A DNA stretch of 52,210 nucleotides from a virus: positions 1 to 52,210 of the IMG/VR virus record IMGVR_UViG_3300046474_000602. One strand, written 5' to 3'. Made by a program: the position numbers and the translations under genes. This document shows positions 24,557 through 33,467 of the stretch, in pieces. The notes under the pieces were generated by a model. That model saw only the letters and a program-made list of their open reading frames with translations, made no database searches and was not told the origin of the DNA. Positions within the stretch are counted from its first letter, which is position 1. Each line of letters starts with the position of its first letter.

Positions 24557-25723
24557 TTAGGCAGCTTCAAGCACTTCGGTCATCCATTGATTGGTGACTT
24601 CGAAGAGGAAATTCGGGTTCTCGGCCGGCGGCACGTCGGTGAAGCGGATGCGCCAATACACCTTGCCCTGCTCGATCTGGCTGGCTGTATTCAGTTCCTG
24701 ATCGGCGTACACCTCGAAGTTGATCAGGGCGCCCTGATTTTTCAGGTCGCGCATGAACGCCTCCAGACCGTCGGTGACGTCCTTGACGTAGGTCTTGGTG
24801 ATCGAGCGGTCGACCGCCCATTTGTGCCCGGCCTGCACCGCATCCATGAGGATGAACAGCGTGCGCACCCGGGTGACGAACGCCCACTTCGGATCGCTGG
24901 ACAGCGTGCGATTGCCCCACAGGCGGTAACCGTCGTCGCGAATGATCGTGGTGATCTTCGCGTTGTTGAGCAGGTTGGCCCGGCAGGTTTCGTCACCATC
25001 GAGGTACTCGACGGCGCGGGTGGTGCCAGTGATGCCGGTGAACTCCTTGTTCGACGGCGAGGCCCAGAAGCCGTAGGTCGCATCCGTCCAGGCGAACAGG
25101 CCGGCCGTCCATGCTGAGCCGGGCGCATCCACCGTCTTGCTTTCGCCGGTGTCCCAGAACTGCACGCCCGGGTCGACCATGAACAGGTTGCGACTGCCGA
25201 AGTTTCCGGCGTAGGCCATGGCGGCCTCGTCGGTGGTGCAGGGACCGTCGATGATGCCAATGGCCCGCAGCTTCTGCGCCAGGCTATCGATGGCGGTGGC
25301 CACCGCCTGTGTGGCCGAATGCGCCGGCGCGATCAGCAGCCGCGGCTGGGCGTTGAACAGGCTTTTGCCATCGAGCAGCGCCTGCAGGCCGGTCCGCTGC
25401 CCCGAGGCCAACACGCCGCCGATGATCGCCGACGTCTGCAGCGCCGGGTCGTCCATCTTGGGCACGCCGATGGCCACGATCACCGCCTTGGCTTTGGCGT
25501 AGATCGCCTGGCAGGCCTTGGTGATCGCCGAACCGGCGCCGAAGGCGGCGATGGCTTCACGCTCGGTGGTAATCAGCTTCAACTCGCCAGCCTTGGCCGT
25601 GCCGCCCCCAAGGACACCGGGGGTGAAGGTGTCGCATAACCCGATGATCGACGAGGACGGCAGCGAGATGGTGCGTGCGCCGGTATCGACCGCCGTGGTC
25701 GTGACGCCGTGAAAGATACTCAT
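24557..25723 (-). CDS. Contractile tail sheath protein (gpFI family)
   Basis: This 388-residue protein matches P2 FI and the R-pyocin sheath: 'FHGVTTTAVDTGARTISLPS', 'GLCDTFTPG', 'AIGIIDGPCTTDEAAMAYAG', and the C-terminal 'VYWRIRFTDVPPAENPNFLF' strand-exchange region. It proves that the tail is of the contractile (myovirus) kind. ATG 25723 with GGAG upstream was chosen over an in-frame TTG at 25732. About 100 bases separate it from the fibre assembly gene. Confidence 0.93.
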   Translation of the reverse strand: MSIFHGVTTTAVDTGARTISLPSSSIIGLCDTFTPGVLGGGTAKAGELKLITTEREAIAAFGAGSAITKACQAIYAKAKAVIVAIGVPKMDDPALQTSAIIGGVLASGQRTGLQALLDGKSLFNAQPRLLIAPAHSATQAVATAIDSLAQKLRAIGIIDGPCTTDEAAMAYAGNFGSRNLFMVDPGVQFWDTGESKTVDAPGSAWTAGLFAWTDATYGFWASPSNKEFTGITGTTRAVEYLDGDETCRANLLNNAKITTIIRDDGYRLWGNRTLSSDPKWAFVTRVRTLFILMDAVQAGHKWAVDRSITKTYVKDVTDGLEAFMRDLKNQGALINFEVYADQELNTASQIEQGKVYWRIRFTDVPPAENPNFLFEVTNQWMTEVLEAA

Positions 25724-25826
25724 AAGGCTCAATCTCCAGAAACGAAAAAGCCCCGCATAAGCGAGGCCGTGAGAAATGTTGGTATTGCGCGTAACGGAAA
25801 AGAAAACGCCCCGTCAGTGCGGGGCG

Positions 25827-26231
25827 TCAGGTGACATTGATTGTCGCGAGCCAGTCAGGCGCGACGGGCCGGCCCGTACTCTCGGGAAACGTTGAGCCTT
25901 CGGGCCAGTCGCGCAACCGCTTGCGGTAGGACAGCAATGCCGAAAACTGCTCGCCCGACAGCGTCGTTGCCTCGTTCATGTCCAACTCATCCCGATGCCG
26001 GGAAACCAGCCACTCATTGCCGGCCAGTTCAGCATCACGCCAAAACCGCTCGCTGGCAGCCTGGGCCTCCGCAGAAAGGCCCGCCGGAGGCGAAAAGGTG
26101 CCACCGTTAAATGTCCAACCCAGCCCGACATCGGCCGGGCAGACCTTCCAGATCCATGACGCGTGATAGCGCCCCGCCGGGTCAATGTCGGTCACCTCAA
26201 TGACTCGACCGCTTTCAATATGTGCCCACAT
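25827..26231 (-). CDS. Tail fibre assembly protein
   Basis: This 134-residue protein has the pattern of phage tail fibre assembly chaperones. It has a strand-rich start ('IESGRVIEVTDIDPAGRYHA'), a 'VGLGWTFNGGTFSPP' proline/Trp motif, and a helical C-terminus ending 'LRDWPEGSTFPESTGRPVAP'. It helps the fibre trimerise. A longer in-frame opening upstream runs antisense-like through the glycine-rich fibre end and has no ribosome site, so ATG 26231 was chosen. It directly follows the fibre gene. Confidence 0.85.
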   Translation of the reverse strand: MWAHIESGRVIEVTDIDPAGRYHASWIWKVCPADVGLGWTFNGGTFSPPAGLSAEAQAASERFWRDAELAGNEWLVSRHRDELDMNEATTLSGEQFSALLSYRKRLRDWPEGSTFPESTGRPVAPDWLATINVT

Positions 26232-26233
26232 AC

Positions 26234-27874
26234 TCACCACCTTATGCTTACGGAGCCGGCCGCACCGGCACCAGAAAGGCCACCGTTGTCCATCCGCCCC
26301 CCACCGCCACCGCCTGGCCCTTGGCCACTTCTGAGCGGGGACTGACCGACACCAGCCGCATCGACCGCTGCGCCGGCGCCACCTGGCCCGCCACCGCTGC
26401 CCGGAAAACCATACGAAGTCGCATTTACCCGGCCGGCGGTTTGACCATCGCCCAAGCCCCAATTTCGATCCCCACCCGTGCCAACGCCGCTTTTACCACC
26501 GCCACCGCTAGAGTCGCCGCCACCGCCTCCAGAGGCCGACATGAAGCTGCCAAACGAAGAACTACCACCGGCAAGCCCAGGACCGCCACTCACGCTGTAG
26601 GAAACCCCCGCACCGCCGGCGCCGACCGTAATCGTAATGGCGGTGCCCGGCACCAGCGGCACCAAGCCTTCAGCCACCCCTCCACCGCCACCGCCTGGAC
26701 CGAAGAGCTGGCTGTTTCGACCACTACCACCCCCGCCTATTACAATGGAATATCCCTTCATCGCACCTTCCGGGACAATCCACGTATAGACCCCCGGTAC
26801 AGTCCAGGAACGGAACCCCCGATAGGGTAGATCGGTAAGCCCAGCGCGCGTCACGTCAGTGGCGTGGACGTGGTCGGACCGAGACGTGCGTTTGGATTCA
26901 CCCGAAGCTGCCACGCCTGCCGGCTTCGGTAGATCGTCAGACACTTGCCCCAGCACAAACTCACAGGAAGCAATCTGCGGCGTCCCGGTGTCTTTGGCAG
27001 CCGTCGGAGCCTCGGGAACACCGGTCAGTTTTGGCGATGCCAGCGGCGCAAACCCGAAGGTCACGTTTTGAAAGGTCAGCGCGGTGGTGCCCAGCACAAT
27101 CACGGCGTCGGTGATTAACTGCCAACGCGTATCGGCCAGTGTGGCCCCCTGCTCGACGGACACCAGTAACGCCGAGGTCACCTCGGTATTGGTGTCGGCA
27201 TCTGGAGCCCGTGCCCAAACACCCGCAGCAACCACATACAGGCCGTTGTCCTTGGCCGTTGTCTGGTTCTTCACCAGCACCCGATCACCGGCCACCACTG
27301 CGACGCCATCAACCGTCTGAAGACCTGACAGCACGATGTTCGCGGTAGTGGCTACGCGCACCGATTGTTTGCTGTCGAGCTTGTACAGTTCTTCCAGAAT
27401 TCTGGAGTCGACGTATTCGCGCGTCGCCAGCACAACACTCGGGTCGATTTTCAACTGAATGTTGGCAGTGCCATTGGTGATGATGTGCATCCGCACCACC
27501 TGGTTGCGGCCCGATCCCTGGGACAGCAACGGCTTATAGCTGGGAGCCAGGTTGGCCACGGCTGAAAACACGCCGTCCTTGTCTTCCAGCGCCAACTCTC
27601 GCATCCACCAGCCACCCACATCCGGTGGTAGAACCACCTCGGCGATCAAAATGTTGGAGTCCGTCGGTGACACGCGCAGTTGATTGAGCTGGGCGCGGTG
27701 AACCTGATGGATCAGCGCCGTCTGCGTAGGACTTGGAACTGGATCGGTGCCGTTTGCATCACCGATCAATAAAAACTTGGGCTCCCAGGGAATCCCCAGC
27801 GCGTCGCAGTTGGTTTTCTTCGCCGCCCCCAGAGTCGTGAGCATGCCGCCAAAAATAGTGTTCGTATCAACCAT
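26234..27874 (-). CDS. Tail fibre protein with glycine-rich tip
   Basis: This 546-residue protein has an N-terminus (1-150) of the P2-H/DUF3751 type that attaches to the baseplate ('TQTALIHQVHRAQLNQLRVS', 'VVLPPDVGGWWMRELALED'). The centre has 'RVATTANIVLSGLQTVDGVA' and 'VLVKNQTTAKDNGLYVVAAG', a common fibre shaft module. From about residue 375 to the end it is extremely glycine-rich (GPGGGGGGVAEGL, GGGGGDSSGGGGKSG), ending GSVSIRW. Similar tips form polyglycine-II sandwiches in phage adhesins and determine host range. Confidence 0.9.
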   Translation of the reverse strand: MVDTNTIFGGMLTTLGAAKKTNCDALGIPWEPKFLLIGDANGTDPVPSPTQTALIHQVHRAQLNQLRVSPTDSNILIAEVVLPPDVGGWWMRELALEDKDGVFSAVANLAPSYKPLLSQGSGRNQVVRMHIITNGTANIQLKIDPSVVLATREYVDSRILEELYKLDSKQSVRVATTANIVLSGLQTVDGVAVVAGDRVLVKNQTTAKDNGLYVVAAGVWARAPDADTNTEVTSALLVSVEQGATLADTRWQLITDAVIVLGTTALTFQNVTFGFAPLASPKLTGVPEAPTAAKDTGTPQIASCEFVLGQVSDDLPKPAGVAASGESKRTSRSDHVHATDVTRAGLTDLPYRGFRSWTVPGVYTWIVPEGAMKGYSIVIGGGGSGRNSQLFGPGGGGGGVAEGLVPLVPGTAITITVGAGGAGVSYSVSGGPGLAGGSSSFGSFMSASGGGGGDSSGGGGKSGVGTGGDRNWGLGDGQTAGRVNATSYGFPGSGGGPGGAGAAVDAAGVGQSPLRSGQGPGGGGGGRMDNGGLSGAGAAGSVSIRW

Positions 27875-28478
27875 GGGGGTACACGTCCAATTCGTCGAGT
27901 ATGTAATTGCTGACGCCCTTGTAACCCTGAATCACCACGTCGATATCCGGGTTGCTCCATGGGTAAACATCGATCTCATCGCCGTCATAAACGGCGAAGC
28001 CAACGTAAGCGTCGCTATGGGTTTCAAGAATGATGTCCAGCCCTGTCAGGTGCCGACTGACAGGCTTGGCGTCGTCGATCAGGCGTTCCAACTCCTGATA
28101 CATTTCCTCGGTAATCCCGGTATCCAGCACGCCGACCTTCAGGGCGAAGGTGCCCGGTACGCCTTGCGGCACCGTGTTGAACCACTCGACGATCTCGATC
28201 AGGTAACCCAGCGGCTCGACCACCCGACGCAACGCGCCGATGGTGCCCTTGTGGGCATGGATGTAGAACGAAGCCTTGATCGCGGCGCGCTTGACCGGCT
28301 CCGACCAGTTGGGGTCCCAACGGTCGACCGACCAGGCCCAGGCCAGGTGCGGCAGCAGGTGAACCGGACAGGTGTCAGGGTTGTACAGCGTACGCAGCGG
28401 GATCAGGGTGTCCTCAGCGAACGTCGCCTCAATCGCTCGCTCCAGCGGCGTGCTGTTGAGCGGTAAAAGACTGCGCAT
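27867..28478 (-). CDS. Tail protein I (baseplate, gpI family)
   Basis: This 203-residue protein has the gpI signature 'MRSLLPLNSTPLERAIEATF', 'LPHLAWAWSVDRWDPNWSEP' and 'YIHAHKGTIGALRRVVEPLG'. It joins the baseplate to the fibres. ATG 28478 has GGGAGG upstream, while the longer in-frame opening does not. The end overlaps the fibre start by 8 bases. Confidence 0.92.
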   Translation of the reverse strand: MRSLLPLNSTPLERAIEATFAEDTLIPLRTLYNPDTCPVHLLPHLAWAWSVDRWDPNWSEPVKRAAIKASFYIHAHKGTIGALRRVVEPLGYLIEIVEWFNTVPQGVPGTFALKVGVLDTGITEEMYQELERLIDDAKPVSRHLTGLDIILETHSDAYVGFAVYDGDEIDVYPWSNPDIDVVIQGYKGVSNYILDELDVYPHG

Positions 28479-28479
28479 A

Positions 28480-29364
28480 TCAACCTCCCAGCACGACGCT
28501 ATATACGGTGCAGTAAGCGGCCTGCGCCTTGGTCGGGGCCAGATCCTGCCAGTCCGCAAGCTCCACACGGGCGACACCGGCGACGTGCAGCTGAGCGTCG
28601 ACGCCGGAGCGGGCTACCTCGACGCCCAGCCGGCGGCGTGGATTGATCCAAGCCTGCAGACGCTTGATCGCTTCGACGAGCGCGGCATCGTTTTCCGGGC
28701 CGGCACCTTTCATGTGCAGTACGGCGTCGATGCGGTAGCGCAGGATCTCGGCGCCGCGCACCGTCACGCGGTCGCCGACGGGGCGCACGTCCTCGTCATT
28801 CACAGCCGTGGCGACCAAAGCCAGCAGATCCGGACCGACTTCGCCGTCGCCTTCAAGCCCCAGCACAGTGAGGTCGACGCAGGCCGGCGCCGGGCTTTCC
28901 GCCGTAGCATCGGCAACCAGCGCCGACGCATTGCGGGCGTGCAGGATGTAGCTGTTGCGCGGCCCAGCGGTGGTCAGCCCCTCATAGGCCATCTGCACCC
29001 GCTCGCGCAGGGCGTCGTGGGACTCCAACACCGCCTCGACCGGTGGCACGGCCAGCGGATCCGCCGCCTGAATCACCAGGCGCTTCAGGTTGACGTTGGC
29101 CGCCAGTTGGTCCAGGTCGCCGTTGATGGCATAGGCCAGAAACTGCGCTTTGGCCGCGTCGTTGACCCGTGCCCGGTTGCCGAGCTTGATGTAGCTGCCG
29201 ACCTCCAGCAGCTTGGTTACAGGGTCGCTTTCCAGCGAGGCCGTCCAGTTGTCGCCCATGTGGCCACGGAACACCTCCAGCGCTTCCCCGTACACCTCCT
29301 CGAAGTCCAACGGCTCCAGCACGTCCGGCGCCGGCAACTCCGACAGATCCACCAGGGTACTCAT
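28480..29364 (-). CDS. Baseplate assembly protein J (gpJ family)
   Basis: This 294-residue protein matches P2 gpJ/Mu gp47: 'SELPAPDVLEPLDFEEVYGE', 'LASLESDPVTKLLEV'-like core, 'FLAYAINGDLDQLAANVNLK' and the C-terminal strand region 'VARVELADWQDLAPTKAQAA'. It forms the wedge of the baseplate. GGAGG is 7 bases before ATG 29364, and the start overlaps the gp25-like stop by four bases (ATGA). Confidence 0.92.
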   Translation of the reverse strand: MSTLVDLSELPAPDVLEPLDFEEVYGEALEVFRGHMGDNWTASLESDPVTKLLEVGSYIKLGNRARVNDAAKAQFLAYAINGDLDQLAANVNLKRLVIQAADPLAVPPVEAVLESHDALRERVQMAYEGLTTAGPRNSYILHARNASALVADATAESPAPACVDLTVLGLEGDGEVGPDLLALVATAVNDEDVRPVGDRVTVRGAEILRYRIDAVLHMKGAGPENDAALVEAIKRLQAWINPRRRLGVEVARSGVDAQLHVAGVARVELADWQDLAPTKAQAAYCTVYSVVLGG

Positions 29365-29687
29365 ACCCACACCTCCAACGTGCCGCGCACACCAAGGTAT
29401 TCGCCGCTGATCTTCATGTTGATTTGCCCGCCCAGAACAGACAGAACACGTATCCGCTCAAGCGTTAGTCGCGGCTCCCACTGGCCCAGCGCCCGGGCGG
29501 CCTCGGCTTGTGCAGCGCTCTTCCAGCCCTCGTTGATGGGCAGGTCAACCATGCGCCGCAGTTTGCTGCCGTACTCCGGCCGTTCACGACGGCTCATCAG
29601 CGGCGTGCCGAGGATGTCCGCAACGGATTGGCGTAGATGCTCGATGCCGGAGATGGGCTGCCCGGTGTGGCGATCCATTCCGATCAT
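29361..29687 (-). CDS. Baseplate protein W (gp25/gpW-baseplate family)
   Basis: This 108-residue protein is T4 gp25-like: 'MIGMDRHTGQPISGIEHLRQ', the R-x-E-RPEYGS motif 'SRRERPEYGSKL', and 'WEPRLTLERIRV' with the conserved EPR core. gp25 proteins start sheath assembly at the baseplate. AAGGAG precedes the ATG. It is part of the V-W-J-I order as in P2. Confidence 0.92.
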   Translation of the reverse strand: MIGMDRHTGQPISGIEHLRQSVADILGTPLMSRRERPEYGSKLRRMVDLPINEGWKSAAQAEAARALGQWEPRLTLERIRVLSVLGGQINMKISGEYLGVRGTLEVWV

Positions 29688-29692
29688 CGCGG

Positions 29693-29926
29693 TTACTCCT
29701 TGAGCTGCTCGAACTCGGCGTGGGCCTTGAGGTACTTCAGCGCCACGTCATCCGTGGTGCTGACCGCGACAACGCTCTTCGCCACGGCCAGCACGCGGTC
29801 ATCCGGCAGGATCACGGTGCGCGAGGTATAGAGGGTGTCGCGAAAGGTCGTGGTCGACGCCGTCGGTGTTGAGGGAGTGGCGGTGGCTAGATCCTGCACC
29901 GCCGAGTCGTCTTGAAGCTTGGCCAT
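29693..29926 (-). CDS. Small baseplate-region hypothetical protein
   Basis: This 77-residue protein has a Thr/Ser/Ala-rich N-terminus (ATPSTPTASTTTF) and a strand segment 'RTVILPDDRVLAVAKSVV', ending in a helix. It lies between the V and W genes, where several Pseudomonas tailocins and phages carry a small gene of unknown role. It ends 5 bases before the W gene start codon with AAGGAG in between, so it is translated in series. No family can be named. Confidence 0.65.
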   Translation of the reverse strand: MAKLQDDSAVQDLATATPSTPTASTTTFRDTLYTSRTVILPDDRVLAVAKSVVAVSTTDDVALKYLKAHAEFEQLKE

Positions 29927-29981
29927 GGTTACTCCGGGAATGAAAAAGCCCGCACGTGGCGGGCCGGGTTAAAAAGTCTCG

Positions 29982-30569
29982 CTAGTGCGAGTGATGATTG
30001 CTGTTACCTGCGGTGTCGAGGATCGCCCCGGCGCTGGTGATGTCCTGCGTGGTGTGCAATGGACCATTGATGTTCACCGGCCCCTTGATGTTCACGCTCG
30101 CCTCCAGGTTAATCGTGCTGGACTTCACCGTGACGGCGTTGTCGGTCACCTCGGCCTGGGTCGCCCCGACCTTGATGGTGACCGTGCCGGTCGGCAGGCT
30201 GATGCTGTAGCTGTTGGCCTGCCAGTCGTAGACCAGCGACCCGCCGTCGTCGAAACGCCACACTTCAACGTGATCGCGATTGTCCGGCGGCGGACCACCG
30301 TTGCCATACAAGCCAGGTATGAACGTGCCTTGCGCCACGTCACCGCTGGCACTGATCAGCGTGCCCTGTTCGTTCAGACTCGGCGCCCGCCAGTGCCGCG
30401 CCTTGCCGGCGGCGACGCTGTGCCAACGCACCCAGCCGCTGACCCATTCACCGTCCGATACCCGGCACACCGGTGGCGACGCGGCGAGATCCACCGCCAC
30501 CACGTAACAGTCCTTGACCAGGCCGGCGAGCATGCGGTCATGCTGCGCGCTGACGTAGCCTGCACTCAT
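29982..30569 (-). CDS. Baseplate spike protein V (gpV family)
   Basis: This 195-residue protein has an N-terminal OB-like domain ('CYVVAVDLAASPPVCRVSDG', 'WHSVAAGKARHWRAPSLNEQ') and a C-terminal triple-stranded beta helix ('VEVWRFDDGGSLVYDWQANS', 'INLEASVNIKGPVNINGP'). It ends in NSNHHSH. The H-x-H apex binds iron in P2 gpV and phi92 spikes. It pierces the outer membrane on contraction. The start overlaps the upstream gene by four bases. Confidence 0.92.
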   Translation of the reverse strand: MSAGYVSAQHDRMLAGLVKDCYVVAVDLAASPPVCRVSDGEWVSGWVRWHSVAAGKARHWRAPSLNEQGTLISASGDVAQGTFIPGLYGNGGPPPDNRDHVEVWRFDDGGSLVYDWQANSYSISLPTGTVTIKVGATQAEVTDNAVTVKSSTINLEASVNIKGPVNINGPLHTTQDITSAGAILDTAGNSNHHSH

Positions 30570-31087
30570 GGCACATCCTCGGGCCGCACCTCACCGTCAC
30601 CCGGCTCGATGTTCAGCACCAGGGTACCCGGCGGTTGATCTGGCCACGGCCACTGCATCTGGCCCAGATAGATCTGCTGCGTCCACTCCACGACCCAGAC
30701 CGTGTAGCCGTCCAGCTCGGGCTTGGTCCAGTCCTGCATGGCCTGCACAAACTCGGCGGGCTCCACCGCCACGCCCCAGCACTGCTGCCGTAACAACACA
30801 GCAAGCTGCCCGGCCAGGAAAACGGCCTGCTGATGGTGATCGTCCTGGATCGGGTCGGTGATCACCCGCGCTTCAAACTTGCAGGAGAGTCCCATTTCAC
30901 CGGTGCCCGGGTCTTGGCCTGGCTCCATTTCCGCCAGCTCGATGACCACTGCCGGCAACCGAATACCATCTTCGATTACCGGCCAAACCGCCACGGTCTG
31001 AACGCACGGCAAATGGGCCTGCACATGCCGCTCGATGGCCTGATACAACTGTTCCAGGCTGAACGGCTCGTCCGTTTCATCCACCAC
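30566..31087 (-). CDS. Phage tail completion / terminator-type protein
   Basis: This 173-residue protein stands between the minor tail Z-like gene and the V spike. It has a mixed alpha/beta build with 'HLPCVQTVAVWPVIEDGIRL', 'VVIELAEMEPGQDPGTGEMG' and 'YTVWVVEWTQQIYLGQMQWP'. The length and order fit a tail-terminator or neck protein, as in related Pseudomonas phages. I cannot tie it to one family with certainty. It ends with ATGA overlap into V. Confidence 0.65.
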   Translation of the reverse strand: MVDETDEPFSLEQLYQAIERHVQAHLPCVQTVAVWPVIEDGIRLPAVVIELAEMEPGQDPGTGEMGLSCKFEARVITDPIQDDHHQQAVFLAGQLAVLLRQQCWGVAVEPAEFVQAMQDWTKPELDGYTVWVVEWTQQIYLGQMQWPWPDQPPGTLVLNIEPGDGEVRPEDVP

Positions 31088-31088
31088 G

Positions 31089-31745
31089 TTATTTCCCCTT
31101 CAGGTACTTTTGCAGTTCAAAGTTGAGTTCCTGCTGCAGCACGTGCAGCAGCTGTGCATCGGCCTTGCGCACCCAGCTTTCAAAATGCGGTCGAGCCTGC
31201 TCCAGAGAGACCTTGGCCTTGGCCAGCGGGAAACGACTGTCGTGCTCGGCAACCCAGCCCGAACTGGCTCCGCCCGCCGCGCTGACGGCGCTGTCGGGAT
31301 AGTCATTGGCGTTGAAGTGCTTGCTAGCCGTGCGGATCCAGATGTCAGGACTGTTGCCGTAAACCTTCTTGTGGAAGGCTCCCTGAAAACGGCGACCGGC
31401 GACCGACACACCGGAACCATTTTGTCGGACGGGGCCAATGCGGCTGGCCTCGATGGCGTTGAGACCGAACCACAATTTGCCGCTGTTGCCCGAACCGCTG
31501 ACCGGGTAGGCGCGTAGCCGCTGACGCACCGCCGCCACCGCGATCCGCTCCTGCCGACCGACTGCGCGAGCGATGTGCGTGCTGAGCCAGCGCAGGGTTT
31601 TGTTGATCGCCCGGCGCTGGGCCTTGGCGGCGGCTTTCGGCACCAGGGCGGCAAAGTCCTGAAAGGCTTTCAGGTCCGTCGCCGAGGTTTGCAGGGAAAT
31701 CATTCCGCCGCCGGCCGAGGGCTTGAAGTAGCTGCCAACGCTCAT
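31089..31745 (-). CDS. Minor tail protein Z-like (neck) protein
   Basis: This 218-residue basic protein resembles prophage minor tail protein Z (GpZ). It has an N-terminal helix 'FAALVPKAAAKAQRRAINKT', then 'RWLSTHIARAVGRQERIAVA' and a beta core with 'VYGNSPDIWIRTASKHFNAN'. In lambda, Z and U act at the head-proximal end of the tail. It overlaps the head-tail joining gene by four bases. Confidence 0.75.
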   Translation of the reverse strand: MSVGSYFKPSAGGGMISLQTSATDLKAFQDFAALVPKAAAKAQRRAINKTLRWLSTHIARAVGRQERIAVAAVRQRLRAYPVSGSGNSGKLWFGLNAIEASRIGPVRQNGSGVSVAGRRFQGAFHKKVYGNSPDIWIRTASKHFNANDYPDSAVSAAGGASSGWVAEHDSRFPLAKAKVSLEQARPHFESWVRKADAQLLHVLQQELNFELQKYLKGK

Positions 31746-32062
31746 ACGCGCTTCCTCAAAATAAGGGCGACGAGGCCGTCTCCGCTCGGCTCCAACTGGA
31801 ACAGATCGTAATCGCCACCGCCGTCCAACTCCGGCAGATCGACGCTGACCAACAGGCCCTTCTTCAGATCGTGCGAATCGCCGACGCGAATCTCGAAACG
31901 AGGTTCACGCATCCCCGTGTTCATTTTGCCGATCTTGGGTTGCAACCACGGCGCGGAGAACATGCCGAGGACGGGCTCCTCGCGACCCTCGATCCGCGCG
32001 GTGTCGCCCAAGGTTTCGAACACCACAGCATCGATGTCGTCGATCAGGTCGCGAAAGGCCAT
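31742..32062 (-). CDS. Head-tail joining protein (FII/ATP-binding-sugar-like neck)
   Basis: This 106-residue protein reads 'AFRDLIDDIDAVVFETLGD', 'VLGMFSAPWLQPKIGKMNTG', 'RFEIRVGDSHDLKKGLLVSV' and 'YDLFQLEPSGDGLVALILRK'. It looks like the lambda gpFII family of head-tail attachment proteins. ATG 32062 lies two bases after the capsid stop and has no clear ribosome site, so it depends on translational coupling. The longer in-frame opening reads into the capsid gene and is unlikely. Confidence 0.75.
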   Translation of the reverse strand: MAFRDLIDDIDAVVFETLGDTARIEGREEPVLGMFSAPWLQPKIGKMNTGMREPRFEIRVGDSHDLKKGLLVSVDLPELDGGGDYDLFQLEPSGDGLVALILRKRV

Positions 32063-32064
32063 GG

Positions 32065-33060
32065 TTACATCGTCAATAGGATTTGCGCCCGAGGTCGGGT
32101 GCACAGGTGCAACGGGTTGGACTGGGCCTCGCCGGCCATGCCTTTGTTGAAGTCCATCGGCTCAATTTTGCTGTAGTACGGCAGGCCCTCGGTGTTGACC
32201 GTTTCCATGTAGTCGGCCGGGGCAAAGGTCGAGATGTACAGATCCGGCACCCCTTCAGGAATCAGCAGGGCCTTATCGTCATGCACGAACGAAACACCCG
32301 CCACCTTGCCGCGATAGCGTTCCCAGACGATCCCGCCGAACTCGAAACTTTCCCGGGCATCGCCGCGCAGGGAGGCCGCCTGCAGGGTGTTGAGGTAAGT
32401 CTCCTTGACCGATGGGTGGACGATCAGCTTGTTCCAGAAGTTCTTGCCGCAGAAAGCGCGGGAGCCGCTGCTGGTCACGCTGCCCAGTGCGTCCTCTTGC
32501 ATGTCCAATGCTTCCCCGGCGCGTACACGCAGCTCGGTTTCGGGATCGTTCAGGCCCATGGGCAGCGTCTGGCGAGTGACGCCGAAGGACTTGTAAATGT
32601 CCAGCAGAATGGTCGAACCGTCCGCATCCAGCACCTGTCCGTTCAGTGCGCCCATGCGCTGGAATTCGTGGGTGGCATCCAACTGGCGCCGTGCTTTGGC
32701 CAGACGCTTGTTGACCACGTCCTGCACCGACTGCAACTCGGTACGCTGACCGAAGGCGCGGATGCCCTGGATCTCGTCGGCCTTGATGGTAAAGCGTTGC
32801 GGCAGGTGCACGGTGTTGAAGGGGATCAGCTTGCGCTTGCTACCGCCAACCACCAGACCCGAGGTGCCACGCTCACCCGCTGGCACCAGGGCCAGGGTGT
32901 CGCCGTCCTTCTCGATCTGCACAGTCAGGGTGGTGATGCCCTCTTCGCGGAATAGGCCGAGGCCGCTGATGCGGCCAGGCAGGTATTCCTGTTCGTTGAT
33001 CGCAGCGGTCAACGCGGGGACGCTGAAGGCGTCGTCTTCGAAAATGGCGATATCGGCCAT
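32065..33060 (-). CDS. Major capsid protein (lambda gpE family)
   Basis: This 331-residue protein fits the lambda E family: 'ALTAAINEQEYLPGRISGLG', 'SKRKLIPFNTVHLPQRFTIK', 'VNKRLAKARRQLDATHEFQR', 'NFWNKLIVHPSVKETYLNTL' and 'YYSKIEPMDFNKGMAGEAQS' near the end. It has an HK97-type fold. ATG 33060 with GGAGAG upstream is chosen; the longer frame contains a hairpin and no ribosome site. It is preceded by the decoration protein. Confidence 0.92.
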   Translation of the reverse strand: MADIAIFEDDAFSVPALTAAINEQEYLPGRISGLGLFREEGITTLTVQIEKDGDTLALVPAGERGTSGLVVGGSKRKLIPFNTVHLPQRFTIKADEIQGIRAFGQRTELQSVQDVVNKRLAKARRQLDATHEFQRMGALNGQVLDADGSTILLDIYKSFGVTRQTLPMGLNDPETELRVRAGEALDMQEDALGSVTSSGSRAFCGKNFWNKLIVHPSVKETYLNTLQAASLRGDARESFEFGGIVWERYRGKVAGVSFVHDDKALLIPEGVPDLYISTFAPADYMETVNTEGLPYYSKIEPMDFNKGMAGEAQSNPLHLCTRPRAQILLTM

Positions 33061-33122
33061 GGGTACTCTCCAGAAACGAAAAATCCCGCACGCGGCGGGA
33101 TGCATATAAAGGAAGGAACGTC

Positions 33123-33467
33123 TTAGCGAACGATCAGAAAATGAGTGGCTAGGGCCTTTTCAGCAGCGGGATCGAGGTCGGTCAAATGGGCTTCGCTGAC
33201 CTCGGCCAGACGCACCACGGCACGGCCGCGGCGAACCACATCCGATTCGCCAAGCGGTCCGTAGAGAATCGCGACGGCGTTTTCTGTGCCGTCCTCTGCA
33301 GTCGGTTCGTACGGGGCGAATTCGCCCGTTGCGGTTACCAGTCCGAGGATCTGCCCCGGTTGCAGCGCCGGCCCTGCCGCGACGTTGATCGCTTCGCGAG
33401 AGATATTGCCGGCGCCCTCGGACAGCAGAAATTCACCCGCGTGCATCGGCTCCAATTTGAAGGTCAT
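33123..33467 (-). CDS. Head decoration protein (lambda gpD family)
   Basis: This 114-residue protein has the HDPD pattern 'EPMHAGEFLLSEGAGNISRE', 'GPALQPGQILGLVTATGEF' and 'AVAILYGPLGESDVVRRGRA'. Trimers stabilise the expanded capsid. The ATG overlaps the stop of the protease gene by four bases. It has a typical place between protease and capsid. Confidence 0.92.
   Translation of the reverse strand: MTFKLEPMHAGEFLLSEGAGNISREAINVAAGPALQPGQILGLVTATGEFAPYEPTAEDGTENAVAILYGPLGESDVVRRGRAVVRLAEVSEAHLTDLDPAAEKALATHFLIVR

Noticed and set aside
24005-25117. Plus-strand open frame of 370 codons
   Set aside because: Antisense to the tube and sheath genes; shadow of G+C-rich codons.
28372-29703. Plus-strand open frame of 443 codons
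   Set aside because: Antisense to the well-supported I, J and W baseplate genes.
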